Shown piece after piece: positions 33,074 through 42,064 of a stretch of DNA of 64,000 bases; position 1 is the first letter of the stretch; each line of letters starts with the position of its first letter. The DNA is from JAPSGM01 sp963777045 (GTDB taxonomy: Bacteria > Chloroflexota > Limnocylindria > QHBO01), in the NCBI GenBank assembly GCA_963777045.1, contig CAVZPD010000022.1:124001-188000 (forward strand). The letters are read 5' to 3'. The translations under genes and the position numbers were made by a program. Below the pieces are notes generated by a model. The model was not told the origin of the DNA, did not search any database, and was given only the letters and a program-made list of their open reading frames with translations.

Positions 33074-34258
33074 GCCGACCCGCCGAGCAGCTGGAGCCTC
33101 ACGACCACGAGCACGCCGCAGCCGGACCGGTCGTGCTCGACCGCGTCGGCCCCAGCGGCGTGGCAATCGTCGGGCACGCCAACAGCCCCATGGCGTCGTG
33201 GTTCCTCGAGGGCGTATCGGCTCACCTGGAACGCCGTGGGTACTCCGTGCACCGCCCGCGCGGCCGGGACGCGCGCCACCTTCCCACCGATGCCCGCGTC
33301 ATCCTGAACGCCGTCGATCCAGCCGATCCGGCACCGTTCCGGAGGCGATCGCGCGACATCTTCGTGGTGGGCCTGGCGGAGCTGCCTCAGCCGCCGGACG
33401 ACGTGCTGCGTGCCGGCTACTCACTGCTGGTGCGGTCGCTCTCGAACGTGTTCATCCCCATGATTCGCGATGGAGGCACCCCCGACGCCCACTTCATCAC
33501 CATGGAGCAGGGCTTCCACCGCTTCGCGCACCACGGCGATGACGCGGCATTCTTCGACCAGGTGGTGGATCGCCTGGTGCCGCTCGCCGAGTCGCGGCTC
33601 GTCATCGAGAACGAGTTCGTGCCGGACCTGCCGAAGGCGCTGTGGGACGGCGACATGCACACGCAGGCCGATCTATCGCGCCGGGCTGCGGGTGGCGGAG
33701 CTCGACCTCCTGCCCGCCCCCTGGCCGATCGACGAGCTTCTCTCGCCGGCCGATCTGCGGCACGTGAAGCGCCTGTTCGGGATCGGTGGCCTGTCGTACG
33801 GGAACGCCAGCGCGCGCCACGACGCCGATCGCTTCTGGATGAGCGCCAGCGGCGTCGACAAGAGCCACCTGCACGACGTTGGGACCGAGGTCCTGATGGT
33901 GACCGGCTTCGATCCGGATACGGGCGTTATCCGGCTGTCGGTGCCGCCGCACGTGCGTCCGCGGCGCGTCTCGGTGGACGCGATCGAGCACCTGACCATC
34001 TACCGCGAGCACCCCGATGTCGGCGGCATCCTGCACGTCCACGGCTGGCTGCCCGGCGCAGTGTCGACCGAGACCGTCTATCCGTGTGGCACGGAGGAGC
34101 TGGCGATGGAGGTGGCCGAGCTGGTCCGGCGGGCGCCTGATCCGTCACGCGCGGTCATCGGCATGAAGAACCACGGGGTGACCATCACCGGCCACAGCCT
34201 GGACGAGATCCTCGAACGGGTCGGTCCGCAGCTGGTCCGCCGCGTCCCGATGAGCTGA
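33070..34258 (+). pseudogene. Class II aldolase (AraD/adducin-like) with a novel N-terminal domain, frameshifted
   Basis: ATG 33070 overlaps the nfeD stop. The first 200 residues (GVAIVGHANSPMASWFLEGV ... RLVIENEFVPDLPKALWDGD) form a domain I do not recognise. At about 33669-33675 (CAGGCCGATC) the homology moves to the other forward frame: IYRAGLRVAELDLLPAPWPI, FGIGGLSYGNASARHD, FWMSASGVDKSHL, RRVSVDAIEHLTIYREHPDV, then ILHVHGW, YPCGTEELA and MKNHGVTITGHSLDEILERV, the metal-binding class II aldolase core. Removing one base restores a single protein of about 395 aa. A sequencing error is the simplest explanation. It is adjacent to a zinc dehydrogenase, suggesting a catabolic pair. Confidence 0.75.
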
Positions 34259-34268
34259 CGCGCGGCCG

Positions 34269-35537
34269 ATGCCCGAGCGCCTGGTCCACGGTGTTCGCCA
34301 GCGTTTCGCCGCCTCGCCGCTGAACTACCGCGCGCTGCGCCTCGCGGGCGGCAGGCTGCCGCGGCTCACGCGCGGCTGGATGCCATGGCTCGGCCTCGAC
34401 GCCTTCCCGGCTCCTGCCCTGCCCGGGCCGGATTGGGTTCGCGTGCGGCCGATCCTCTCCGGGGTCTGCGGGACGGACCTCGCGCTGCTCACCGGGAAGG
34501 CGAGCGCAGTGATGTCCCCGTTCGCCTCCTTCCCGGCGGTGTTGGGGCACGAGGTGGTGGGCGAGGTGAGCGAAGGTCCCGACCCCTGGCTCGGGCAACG
34601 GGTCGTCCTGGATCCGCTGCTCGGTTGCATTCCCCGCGGTCTGGATCCGTGCCAATGGTGCGCCGATGGCCAGGCCGGACTCTGCCTGCGACTGGCCGAC
34701 GGACCGATGGCGCCGGCGCCCATGCTCGGCTTCAGTCGCGACCTTCCCGGCGGCTGGTCTGACGAGATGGTGGCGCACGTCTCCCAGCTGCACGCCGTCC
34801 CGGAGGAGCTGTCGGATGAGGCGGCGGTGATGGTTGAGCCGCTCAGCGTGGCCCTCCATGGCGTGCTGGGCGGGGTGCCGGCGGCGGGCGAGCGGGTGCT
34901 GGTCCTGGGCGCCGGCGCGATCGGGCTGTGCACCGTGGCCGCCCTCGAGCTGGCGGCACCCGGCGTCGAGGTGACCGTGATCGCCCGGCACGAGCCACAG
35001 CGGCGAATGGCAGAACGGCTGGGAGCGGAGTTCGTCGCCGGGGACGCCGTCCAGGCGGCCATCGATCGGACGGGTGCGCATCGGCACCGCCCGCTGGTGG
35101 GACGGGCCGTCCTGACCGGCGGCTTCGACCAGGTGTACGACTGCGTGGGGAGCGCCGCCAGCCTGGACGCGGGGATGCGCGTCACCCGGCCACGCGGCCG
35201 GATGGTGCTGCTGGGGGGACCGGCCGAGATCGACCGGCTGGACTGGACGCTGGCCTGGACGCGCGAGCTGCGGATCGAGGGGAGCTATGTCTACGGGCGC
35301 GAGGCGTCGCCGGAAGGGGAGCCGCACACCATGGAGGTGGCCATGCGGCTGCTGGTCGAGCACCCGGAGCTGCCCATCGGGGAGCTGGTGACCCATCGGT
35401 TCGGGCTGGAGCAGTGGCGGCAGGCAATGGCGGCTGCCCTGCACCGGCGGGGGAGCGGCGCGCTGAAGGTGGTCTTCGCGCCGCGGCCGGGCGGCGGGGA
35501 GCCGGGCGACACGCGTGGTGCCTCACCTGCTGCGTGA
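34269..35537 (+). CDS. Zinc-dependent MDR alcohol/polyol dehydrogenase
   Basis: The 422-aa medium-chain dehydrogenase has the catalytic zinc ligands in SGVCGTDLAL and VLGHEVVGEV, structural cysteines around CIPRGLDPCQWC and QAGLC, the Rossmann motif VLVLGAGAIGLCTVAALELA and RMVLLGGPAEIDR. It carries an unusual N-terminal extension of about 45 residues before the GroES-like domain. It starts 10 nt after the aldolase-like gene and probably shares its transcript; a dehydrogenase plus aldolase could act on one polyol or aldehyde substrate. Confidence 0.83.
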   Translation: MPERLVHGVRQRFAASPLNYRALRLAGGRLPRLTRGWMPWLGLDAFPAPALPGPDWVRVRPILSGVCGTDLALLTGKASAVMSPFASFPAVLGHEVVGEVSEGPDPWLGQRVVLDPLLGCIPRGLDPCQWCADGQAGLCLRLADGPMAPAPMLGFSRDLPGGWSDEMVAHVSQLHAVPEELSDEAAVMVEPLSVALHGVLGGVPAAGERVLVLGAGAIGLCTVAALELAAPGVEVTVIARHEPQRRMAERLGAEFVAGDAVQAAIDRTGAHRHRPLVGRAVLTGGFDQVYDCVGSAASLDAGMRVTRPRGRMVLLGGPAEIDRLDWTLAWTRELRIEGSYVYGREASPEGEPHTMEVAMRLLVEHPELPIGELVTHRFGLEQWRQAMAAALHRRGSGALKVVFAPRPGGGEPGDTRGASPAA

Positions 35538-35898
35538 GTGGGCGGCTGAGCGGCGCCCGAGGTGCTCGCTGAACGGCTCCTGACGATAGATGTCCAGAAC
35601 TGCACCTGCGGCGGTGCCCGGGCGTGGGTTTGGCCGGTCTATCGGTCCAGGCTCAGCATGGCGCGTTGCCTGGGGCCTGGCCCCGTGCTCGGCGCGCACC
35701 CATAGATGCGTCAAATCCGCTCCCGAACCGAGCTTCGGGCCGAGAATGGTCGATCTATCGGTCATGGTGGCGATCTCCGGATGGGATCCCGGCCCTTCGC
35801 GCGGGCAACCGGGCCGATTGCTCCATCGGCTCTGCGGGCAGAGGGGCCGTGGGCAGCGTATGCTGGGAGCCGAGCGTCATCGTTGAGGAGCCCGAGCC
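35538..35898. other. 361-nt intergenic region before slipin
   Basis: No convincing gene is seen on either strand. The 7-mer TCTATCG occurs at about 35638 and 35754, with its complement at about 35584. Two copies extend to TCTATCGGTC. The slipin promoter occupies the 3' end. Confidence 0.4.
35859..35890 (+). promoter_or_regulatory. Promoter and ribosome-binding site of the slipin gene
   Basis: TATGCT at 35859-35864 is a plausible -10. GAGGAG at 35885-35890 lies 8 nt before ATG 35899, so this is a leadered transcript. Confidence 0.4.
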
Positions 35899-36804
35899 AT
35901 GGACGATCCCGTGACCCTGACGATCCTCGTGGTCGCCATCGTCATCCTGCTGTTCCTGATCTGGAGCACGGTGAACATCGTGCGGCAGTACGAGCGGCTG
36001 GTCATCTTCACCCTGGGGCGCGTCACCAACGGATCGGCCGGGCCGGGCCTCGTGCTGCTTGTTCCGATCATCCAGCAGCCGGTGAAGGTGGACCTGCGCG
36101 AGTTCTACATCGAGCTCCCGCCGCAGACCTGCATCACCAAGGACAACGCACCGATCAGCATCGACTTCCTGGTCTACTCCAAGGTCTTCGATCCGGAGCA
36201 GTCCGTGACCGCGGTCACGAGCTTCTCGGGTGCGTCGCAGGCGCTCGCCGCCACGACGCTGCGCGCGGTCATCGGCGACATTCCGCTTGACGACGTGCTC
36301 GCCAAGCGCGAGGAGATCAACAACATCCTGCGCACGAAGCTGGACGAGGTGACGCACCGCTGGGGCGTCAAGATCACCAGCGTCGAGATCCGCGAGATCG
36401 TGCCGCCGCGCGACATCCAGGACGCCATGAATCGGCAGATGAGCGCGGAGCGCAATCGACGCGCCAACATCACCGAGTCCGAGGGCACGCGACAGGCGAC
36501 GATCAACGTGGCCGAGGGCGACAAGCAGTCGAACATCCTCCGTGCCGAGGGCGAGCGCCAGTCCCAGATCCTGCGTGCCGAGGGCTACGCCAACGCGCTG
36601 CAGACGATCTTCAACGCCGCGCGCGGCATCGACGAGAAGACAATGGCGCTGCAGTACCTCGAGGCGCTGAAGGTGCTCGGCCAGGGCGACTCGACCAAGT
36701 GGGTGATTCCCATGGAGCTGGCGGAGCTGACCAGGCCGATCGCCAACGGGATGCGGCAGGCGCGCGAGGCGAGCGACATTTCGGGAAACCAGCCGGGCGG
36801 CTGA
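35899..36804 (+). CDS. Slipin (stomatin/SPFH-domain membrane protein)
   Basis: The 301-aa protein has an N-terminal membrane hairpin (TILVVAIVILLFLIWSTVNI), then the SPFH core: IVRQYERLVIFTLGRVT, GPGLVLLVPIIQ, DNAPISIDFLVYSKV and EEINNILRTKLDEVTHRWGV with VEIREIVPPRDIQDAMNRQM. A coiled-coil segment rich in Ala/Glu follows (QATINVAEGDKQSNILRAEG). Slipins form membrane microdomain rings and are NfeD protease partners; the nfeD-like gene at 31709 is the likely partner. Confidence 0.92.
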   Translation: MDDPVTLTILVVAIVILLFLIWSTVNIVRQYERLVIFTLGRVTNGSAGPGLVLLVPIIQQPVKVDLREFYIELPPQTCITKDNAPISIDFLVYSKVFDPEQSVTAVTSFSGASQALAATTLRAVIGDIPLDDVLAKREEINNILRTKLDEVTHRWGVKITSVEIREIVPPRDIQDAMNRQMSAERNRRANITESEGTRQATINVAEGDKQSNILRAEGERQSQILRAEGYANALQTIFNAARGIDEKTMALQYLEALKVLGQGDSTKWVIPMELAELTRPIANGMRQAREASDISGNQPGG

Positions 36805-36805
36805 G

Positions 36806-37786
36806 GTGGGGGGTCGCAGTGCATCTGCCGGAGGGCGACGCCGGAGCCTGGCGGCGCTCGCCGGTCGCATCGTTGCAGCCGGCGCGGCGGGTTACCTCGG
36901 ATTCGTGGGGCTCGAGGGCTCGCGGCGCATCGTCCGTCCCGGACGCAGGAGCGTGGAGGCCGAGGCGGGGGCGCCCACGACCCCGGGCGACATCGGTCTG
37001 GCGTACGAGGACGTCCGCTTCACGACCGAAGATGGCTACACTCTCTCGGGCTGGCTGATCCCCGCCGCGCGGAGCACGCGCGCCAGCGTGGTGCTGCTGC
37101 ATGGCTTCAGCTGGCACCGGCTCCCGTGGCTCACCGGGTTCGTGCCGTGGCTCCAGCCGCGCTACAACATTCTGCAGTTCGATTTCCGCGGCCACGGCGA
37201 GTCCGACGATGCGCCGATCACGCTGGGAACCTCGGAGCGCCAGGATGCGGCTGCCGCGGTCCGGTTCATGGAGGGTCGCGGCTTCGGCCCGCTGGCCCTG
37301 ATGGGGATCAGCATGGGCGGCTCGGTGGCCATCATGGCCGCGCCGGACCTGCCGGTCGCGGCCGTCGTGGCCGACGCCGCCTACGCCCGCGTCGAGAACC
37401 CGGTCGCCAACCGCATGCGCCAGGGGCACTACCCCCTGCCGCGTCTCGGGGCGCGGCTGGTCGTTGCGGCCGCCTCGCTCCGCGCTCGCGCCTGGCTGCG
37501 CGACCCGATCCAGCGCGTGGCCGACATTGCACCGCGCGGTCTGCTCCTGATCGCACCGCGGGAGGATCGGCTCGTCTCCTGGACGCAGTCGGTGGAGATG
37601 TACCACCAGGCGTCGGCGCCGAAGGAGCTCTTCGTGGTCCCGGAAGCCGCTCACTCGGAGGCACATGCCGTGGCCGGGGAGGAATACGAGCGACGGGTCC
37701 TGGCCTTCCTTGGCCGCTTCCTGGATGGTGAGGCCGAGTCGGGGAAGGCGACGACGTCGGCCGATTCCGAAGTCGCGACCGTATAA
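36806..37786 (+). CDS. Alpha/beta-hydrolase fold protein, membrane-anchored
   Basis: The 326-aa protein starts at GTG 36806, one base after the slipin stop. An N-terminal hydrophobic segment (ALAGRIVAAGAAGYLGFVGL) is followed by the hydrolase fold: VVLLHGFSWHR, FDFRGHGESDDAP, the nucleophile elbow GISMGGS near residue 169, catalytic Asp in LLIAPREDRLVS and His in VPEAAHSEA. This resembles serine aminopeptidase S33/BEM46-like hydrolases. The substrate is unknown. Its TAA stop lies within the TATAAT box of the next gene. Confidence 0.83.
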   Translation: MGGRSASAGGRRRSLAALAGRIVAAGAAGYLGFVGLEGSRRIVRPGRRSVEAEAGAPTTPGDIGLAYEDVRFTTEDGYTLSGWLIPAARSTRASVVLLHGFSWHRLPWLTGFVPWLQPRYNILQFDFRGHGESDDAPITLGTSERQDAAAAVRFMEGRGFGPLALMGISMGGSVAIMAAPDLPVAAVVADAAYARVENPVANRMRQGHYPLPRLGARLVVAAASLRARAWLRDPIQRVADIAPRGLLLIAPREDRLVSWTQSVEMYHQASAPKELFVVPEAAHSEAHAVAGEEYERRVLAFLGRFLDGEAESGKATTSADSEVATV

Positions 37787-37787
37787 T
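37782..37787 (+). promoter_or_regulatory. -10 element TATAAT for the second cpaE gene
   Basis: A perfect TATAAT overlaps the stop codon of the hydrolase gene. The leader would be about 43 nt, with AGGGGG before ATG 37837. No clear -35. Confidence 0.5.
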
Positions 37788-37836
37788 CGGAACCCCGCGG
37801 GCGATGCCCGCCCGTCCAACCCGCACAGGGGGCCTC

Positions 37837-39027
37837 ATGGCTGCCACGAAGGTCCTGGTCGTCGACGACGACCTCAATATCCAGCGCGTCCTCGTCTTCA
37901 CGCTGAAGCAGGAAGGCTTCGAGGTCCTGGTGGCGTCCGATGGAGCCGCCGGCGTGGAGATGGCGAGCGAGAACCAGCCGGACCTGATCCTGATGGACGT
38001 CGCCATGCCCAAGCTCGACGGCTACGCGGCCACGCAGCAGATCCGGGCGGCCGAGGAGGCCGGTCGGCGCGTGCCGATCATCATGCTCACCTCTGAGGCC
38101 GATGTCGCCGAACGGGTGAAGGGCCTCCGCGCCGGCGCCGACGACGACATCGTCAAGCCGTTCCACCCCCTTGAGCTGATGGCGCGCATCAAGGCGCTGC
38201 TCTCCCGCGGCGGCCACCTGACACCCGCCGTCGCCGGCGATGCGAGCACCATGGGCCGGCTCTACGTCTTCTACGGCGCCAAGGGCGGCGTGGGCACGAC
38301 CACCATCGCGATCAACTCCGCGATCCTGCTGGCCCGCGAGCTGCGGCGCCGCACTGCGCTGATCGACGCGAACCTGCAGTTCGGCGACCTGCGGGTCTTC
38401 ATGGACCTGGGCCTGGACACCGCGTCCATCGTGAACGCCATCAGCGAGCCCGATCTCGACGCCGACCTGCTGCGAAAGCTGATGGTCAAGCACCACACCG
38501 GCATCGAGCTGCTGCTCGCCCCGCCCTCGCCCGAGGCGGCGGACATCGTCATGGAGCGCCAGCGCTCCGACCCCGCCGCCCTGAGCGGCCTGCTGAACCT
38601 GATGCGGCGCGCCTACGACTACACCCTGGTCGACATGGTCAAGACGATCGACGACTTCAACCTGCAGCTCTTCGACGAGGCGGACACGATCTTCGTGATC
38701 ATGACGGCGGATCTCTCCTGCCTGAAGAACGTGCGGCTGGTGCTGGAGACGATGGACCACCTGGGCTACGAGCGCAGCAAGGTGCAGCTGGTGCTGAACC
38801 GATCCAACGCCTACACCGGCATCAACGTCCGCAACGCGGAGTCGGCGCTCAACCGCAAGGTCGACTACGAGATCATCAACGAGTACCGAGGTGCCATCAG
38901 CGCACTGAACTCCGGCGAGCCCTTCATGTCATCGCGGCCGGATGGACCCCTCGGCCGCTCGGTCGCCGACTTCGCGAAGAAGGTGGATGCCGCCGCGACC
39001 GCGGAGGCCGCCGCCGAGCGAGCCTGA
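37837..39027 (+). CDS. CpaE/TadZ-type ATPase with intact response-regulator receiver domain
   Basis: The 396-aa protein has a complete REC domain (residues 4-122): acidic triad in VLVVDDDLN, phospho-acceptor Asp54 in LILMDVAMPKLDGY, Thr in IIMLTSEAD and Lys in DDIVKPFHP. A MinD/ParA-type ATPase follows, with deviant Walker A YGAKGGVGTTTIAIN (about 148), LIDANLQFGDLRVF and DYTLVDMVKTI. It is the second CpaE-like protein in the window and has a more canonical receiver than the one at 4920. It likely positions Flp/Tad pilus machinery under phospho-control. Confidence 0.85.
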   Translation: MAATKVLVVDDDLNIQRVLVFTLKQEGFEVLVASDGAAGVEMASENQPDLILMDVAMPKLDGYAATQQIRAAEEAGRRVPIIMLTSEADVAERVKGLRAGADDDIVKPFHPLELMARIKALLSRGGHLTPAVAGDASTMGRLYVFYGAKGGVGTTTIAINSAILLARELRRRTALIDANLQFGDLRVFMDLGLDTASIVNAISEPDLDADLLRKLMVKHHTGIELLLAPPSPEAADIVMERQRSDPAALSGLLNLMRRAYDYTLVDMVKTIDDFNLQLFDEADTIFVIMTADLSCLKNVRLVLETMDHLGYERSKVQLVLNRSNAYTGINVRNAESALNRKVDYEIINEYRGAISALNSGEPFMSSRPDGPLGRSVADFAKKVDAAATAEAAAERA

Positions 39028-39083
39028 TCGGCCGCCTTCGGCCCCGATAAGCGAACGCAAATGGGGCGGTAAGCGCCTCGTCC

Positions 39084-39089
39084 TAGGCT
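39084..39089 (+). promoter_or_regulatory. Possible -10 element TAGGCT upstream of comM
   Basis: TAGGCT (context CCTAGGCTT) follows a GGCCG-CCTT-CGGCC hairpin (39030-39043) that may terminate the cpaE transcript. The leader to ATG 39181 would be about 80 nt. Confidence 0.3.
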
Positions 39090-39180
39090 TCCTCCTGCCG
39101 GTCGCCGCTGGAGTTTGGGAGGCGAGCAGGCGGGCGACCGGCACCAACCCGCACCATCGCTCGCCGTCCCGAGGTCCGGC

Positions 39181-40683
39181 ATGCTGGCTCAGACCCTCAG
39201 CTCGTCGCTGCTCGGCGTCGAAGGGCTCCCCATCCGCGTCGAGGTGGACGTCGCGTTCGGGCTGCCGTCCCTGACGATCGTGGGCCTGGCCGGCAGCCAG
39301 GTGCAGGAGGCCCGTGAACGCGTCCGCAGCGCCCTCCGCAACTCGGGGTTCGAGCTGCCCGCGCGACGCATCACCGTCAATCTCGCCCCGGCTGACCTGC
39401 CGAAGGACGGTACGGCGTACGACCTCGCCATCGCGGTCGGCATCCTGGCCGCTTCCGGACAGCTGCCCGACGCGTCGCGCCTGCCGGCCACTGCGCTGAT
39501 CGGCGAGCTGGCACTCGACGGCACGCTGCGGCCGGTCGTGGGGGCGATGTCGCTGGTCGCCGCCGCGCGGGACGCGGGGATCCCATCGATCGTCGTCCCC
39601 GCTGCGAACGAGGGCGAGGCATCGTGCGTCAGCGGGATCCAGGCTCGTCCGGCCGCAGCCCTGGGGCAGGTCGTGTCGCATCTCGCCGGCGTGGTGGCAC
39701 TGGAACCGGCCCGGCCGCTGGCTCTGCCGGCCTGGCATCCTCCCGCCGACGCCCCGGACCTCTCGGACCTCGCCGGTCAGGCGATGGGGCGGCGAGCCCT
39801 GGAGATCGCCACCGCGGGCCGCCACAACTTCGCGGTGAGCGGTCCGCCGGGTGTCGGCAAGACCCTCCTCATGCGCTGCGCGGCCGGGGTACAGCCGCCA
39901 CTCGAAGACGGGGAGGCGCTCGACGTGAGCCGCATCTACTCCGCCGCCGGCCTTGCTGATCGGCGAATGCCGGTGACCCGCCGGCGCCCGTTCCGCGCGC
40001 CGCATCACACCGTGTCGACCCAGGCCCTGATCGGCGGCGGACCGCGCGTCCGCCCTGGAGAGGTCTCGCTGGCTCATCGGGGAACGCTGCTGCTGGACGA
40101 GGCCCTGCAGTTTCGCAGCGACGCGCTGGATGCCCTGCGCGAGCCGCTCGAGGCGGGAGAGGTGACCATCGCGCGCGTGGATGGAGCGCTCTCCCTGCCC
40201 GCCCGCTTTTCGCTGCTGATGGCCTTCAATCCGTGCCCGTGTGGCTGGCTCGGCGCCTCCGCGCGAGCATGCAGCTGCGACGACGCGGCGGCCCGCCGCT
40301 ACGCCGCACGGCTCTCCGGGCCGCTGCGCGACCGGCTGGACCTGTGGGTGCGCGCGGAGGAGCCGCGGCACGCGGCCGTCGATGGTGCGGAGCCCAGTCC
40401 ATCGGTCGCCCGGCGCGTCGCGGCCGCCTGGGAGCAGCAGCTCCGACGGCAGGGCCGCCCGAACGGCGATCTGGCACAGAGCGGCCTGGAGGAGACGCTC
40501 GATCTCGGGTCCTCCGTCCGCACGCTCCTTGCCCGCCGCGGCGAGCAGCTGCGGCTCTCGCCCCGCCGCCTGCATCGGGCCCTCCGCGTGGCACGAACCA
40601 TCGCGGATCTGGAGGGTGACGCCGGAATCTCGCAGGAGCACCTGGACGAGGCGCTCCGCTACCGACCGGAGGCGGGAGGGTGA
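39181..40683 (+). CDS. comM: ComM/YifB-family Mg-chelatase-like AAA+ protein
   Basis: The 500-aa protein has the N-terminal ChlI-like domain (TLSSSLLGVEGLPIRVEVDV, GLPSLTIVGLAGSQVQEARE), Walker A VSGPPGVGKTLLMR (about 220-228), Walker B GTLLLDEALQF, the sensor region MAFNPCPCGWLG with zinc-type cysteines, and the Mg_chelatase_C domain LRLSPRRLHRALRVARTIAD. ComM is a branch-migration helicase that helps integrate DNA in natural transformation. dprA follows with a 4-nt GTGA overlap, reinforcing a competence role. Confidence 0.92.
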   Translation: MLAQTLSSSLLGVEGLPIRVEVDVAFGLPSLTIVGLAGSQVQEARERVRSALRNSGFELPARRITVNLAPADLPKDGTAYDLAIAVGILAASGQLPDASRLPATALIGELALDGTLRPVVGAMSLVAAARDAGIPSIVVPAANEGEASCVSGIQARPAAALGQVVSHLAGVVALEPARPLALPAWHPPADAPDLSDLAGQAMGRRALEIATAGRHNFAVSGPPGVGKTLLMRCAAGVQPPLEDGEALDVSRIYSAAGLADRRMPVTRRRPFRAPHHTVSTQALIGGGPRVRPGEVSLAHRGTLLLDEALQFRSDALDALREPLEAGEVTIARVDGALSLPARFSLLMAFNPCPCGWLGASARACSCDDAAARRYAARLSGPLRDRLDLWVRAEEPRHAAVDGAEPSPSVARRVAAAWEQQLRRQGRPNGDLAQSGLEETLDLGSSVRTLLARRGEQLRLSPRRLHRALRVARTIADLEGDAGISQEHLDEALRYRPEAGG

Positions 40684-41930
40684 TCGGCGTAGGGCGGTCG
40701 GAACCGGATGGCGCGGCGTCGGACGCCGAAGCGGGCCTGAACGGGGGGCCTGCCCGGAGACGTCCATGGAACGGGTGGTCCGGCCTCGACCTGCAGGACC
40801 TCGATCCAGAGCAGGAGCGGCCCTACTGGCTCGCCTTCTCACTGGTGCCGGGCGTGGGCCCGGTGAGCTTCGCCCGGATACTGGCGCGTCATGGGTCCGC
40901 GCGAGCCGCCTGGGAACGTGGCATCCAGGTGCTGGACGAGGTGGACCGCGCACCCGCGGACGCCGCTGCCGAGCTCCGGCGGCTGCGCCGGACCGGCCCG
41001 CAGGCCATTCAGCGGCGGCTCGACGTGGCCGTCCAACGTGTCGGGGGCCGGATCGTGACCGCCATGGACCGCGGCTATCCGGCCGCTCTCGCCGCGTGCG
41101 ATCCGCGCCCGCCGGTGCTCTACCTGGCCGGCGATGAGGCGGCACTCGAGTCCGCGGCGGTGGCGGTTGTGGGGACGAGGCGTGCCTCTGGCTACGGACG
41201 CTCGGTGGCCGTCCAGGTCGCCGACGCACTTGCCCGATCCGGCCTGGTGGTCGTCAGCGGCCTCGCCCTCGGGATCGACGGGGAAGCGCACGAGGCGGCG
41301 CTGGCCGCGGGCGGGCGAACCGTCGCCGTTCTGCCATCGCCCATCGACCGCGTCTACCCGCCTCGCCACCGCGGACTGGCGGCCCGGATCGTGACGGGCG
41401 GCGGCGCCCTCGTGAGCGAGCTCGCCCCGGGCCTGCTGCCCGGCCGGCCCGACTTCGCTCGGCGCAACCGGATCATCGCCGGGCTGGCGAGCGCCACGGT
41501 CATCGTCGAGGCACCGGATCGATCGGGCGCCCTCCTGACGGCCGCCGCGACGGTGGGTCTCGGCCGCGACCTCTACGCTGTCCCCGGTCCAATCGACGCC
41601 GTCGCGTCACGTGGCTGCAACCGGCTCATCGCCGATCATCTCGCCGCGCTGATCACCTCGCCGGCCGCGCTGCTGGCGGCCATCGGAATCAGTGTCCCCA
41701 CGCCCCGGGGAACCGGATTGGCATCACTCTCCGAGTCCGAGGCGCTGGTCCTCGCCCGGCTGCTGAAGCGGCCGGCATCGGTCGACGAGCTGCTCGGTCC
41801 GACCGAGCTTTCGACCGGCGCCATGGCGAGCGCACTGACGCTGCTGGAGACCCGTGGGCTCGTCGAATCCTACGGCGGAGCGACGTTCCACCCGACCCTC
41901 GAAGCCAGGCGCCTGGCGCGGGTCGGCTGA
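40680..41930 (+). CDS. dprA: DNA-processing protein DprA
   Basis: The 416-aa protein loads RecA on incoming single-stranded DNA. The Rossmann-fold core shows VAVVGTRRASGYGRSVA (about residue 163), VVSGLALGIDGEAHEAAL, GRTVAVLPSPIDRVYPPRHR, SELAPG, FARRNRIIAGLASATVIVEA and GSLLTA-type SGALLTAAATVGLGRDLYAV. An N-terminal SAM-like helix pair (FSLVPGVGPVSFARIL) and a C-terminal winged helix (KRPASVDELLGPTELS) flank it. The Gly/Arg-rich first 35 residues are atypical. GTG start overlaps comM. Confidence 0.94.
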   Translation: MIGVGRSEPDGAASDAEAGLNGGPARRRPWNGWSGLDLQDLDPEQERPYWLAFSLVPGVGPVSFARILARHGSARAAWERGIQVLDEVDRAPADAAAELRRLRRTGPQAIQRRLDVAVQRVGGRIVTAMDRGYPAALAACDPRPPVLYLAGDEAALESAAVAVVGTRRASGYGRSVAVQVADALARSGLVVVSGLALGIDGEAHEAALAAGGRTVAVLPSPIDRVYPPRHRGLAARIVTGGGALVSELAPGLLPGRPDFARRNRIIAGLASATVIVEAPDRSGALLTAAATVGLGRDLYAVPGPIDAVASRGCNRLIADHLAALITSPAALLAAIGISVPTPRGTGLASLSESEALVLARLLKRPASVDELLGPTELSTGAMASALTLLETRGLVESYGGATFHPTLEARRLARVG

Positions 41931-41972
41931 GGGGCGATCGCACGGTGCCCAAACACGTCGCGAGATCCGGGC

Positions 41973-41978
41973 TATACT
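41973..41978 (+). promoter_or_regulatory. -10 element TATACT for the CAP-domain gene
   Basis: TATACT at 41973-41978 would start a leader of about 80 nt. It excludes the in-frame ATG at 41945 as translation start. Confidence 0.45.
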
Positions 41979-42064
41979 GCGCCCGCCAAACGGCTTCCGT
42001 CCGTCGTGCCCGTCGGACACTGGAGACCGCAGGAGTCCAAGGTCTATTGCATTCGATCCGATTG

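Noticed and set aside
35523..35765. 80-codon minus-strand frame before slipin
   Set aside because: No ribosome-binding site, no domain, Pro/Arg/Gly-rich shadow composition.
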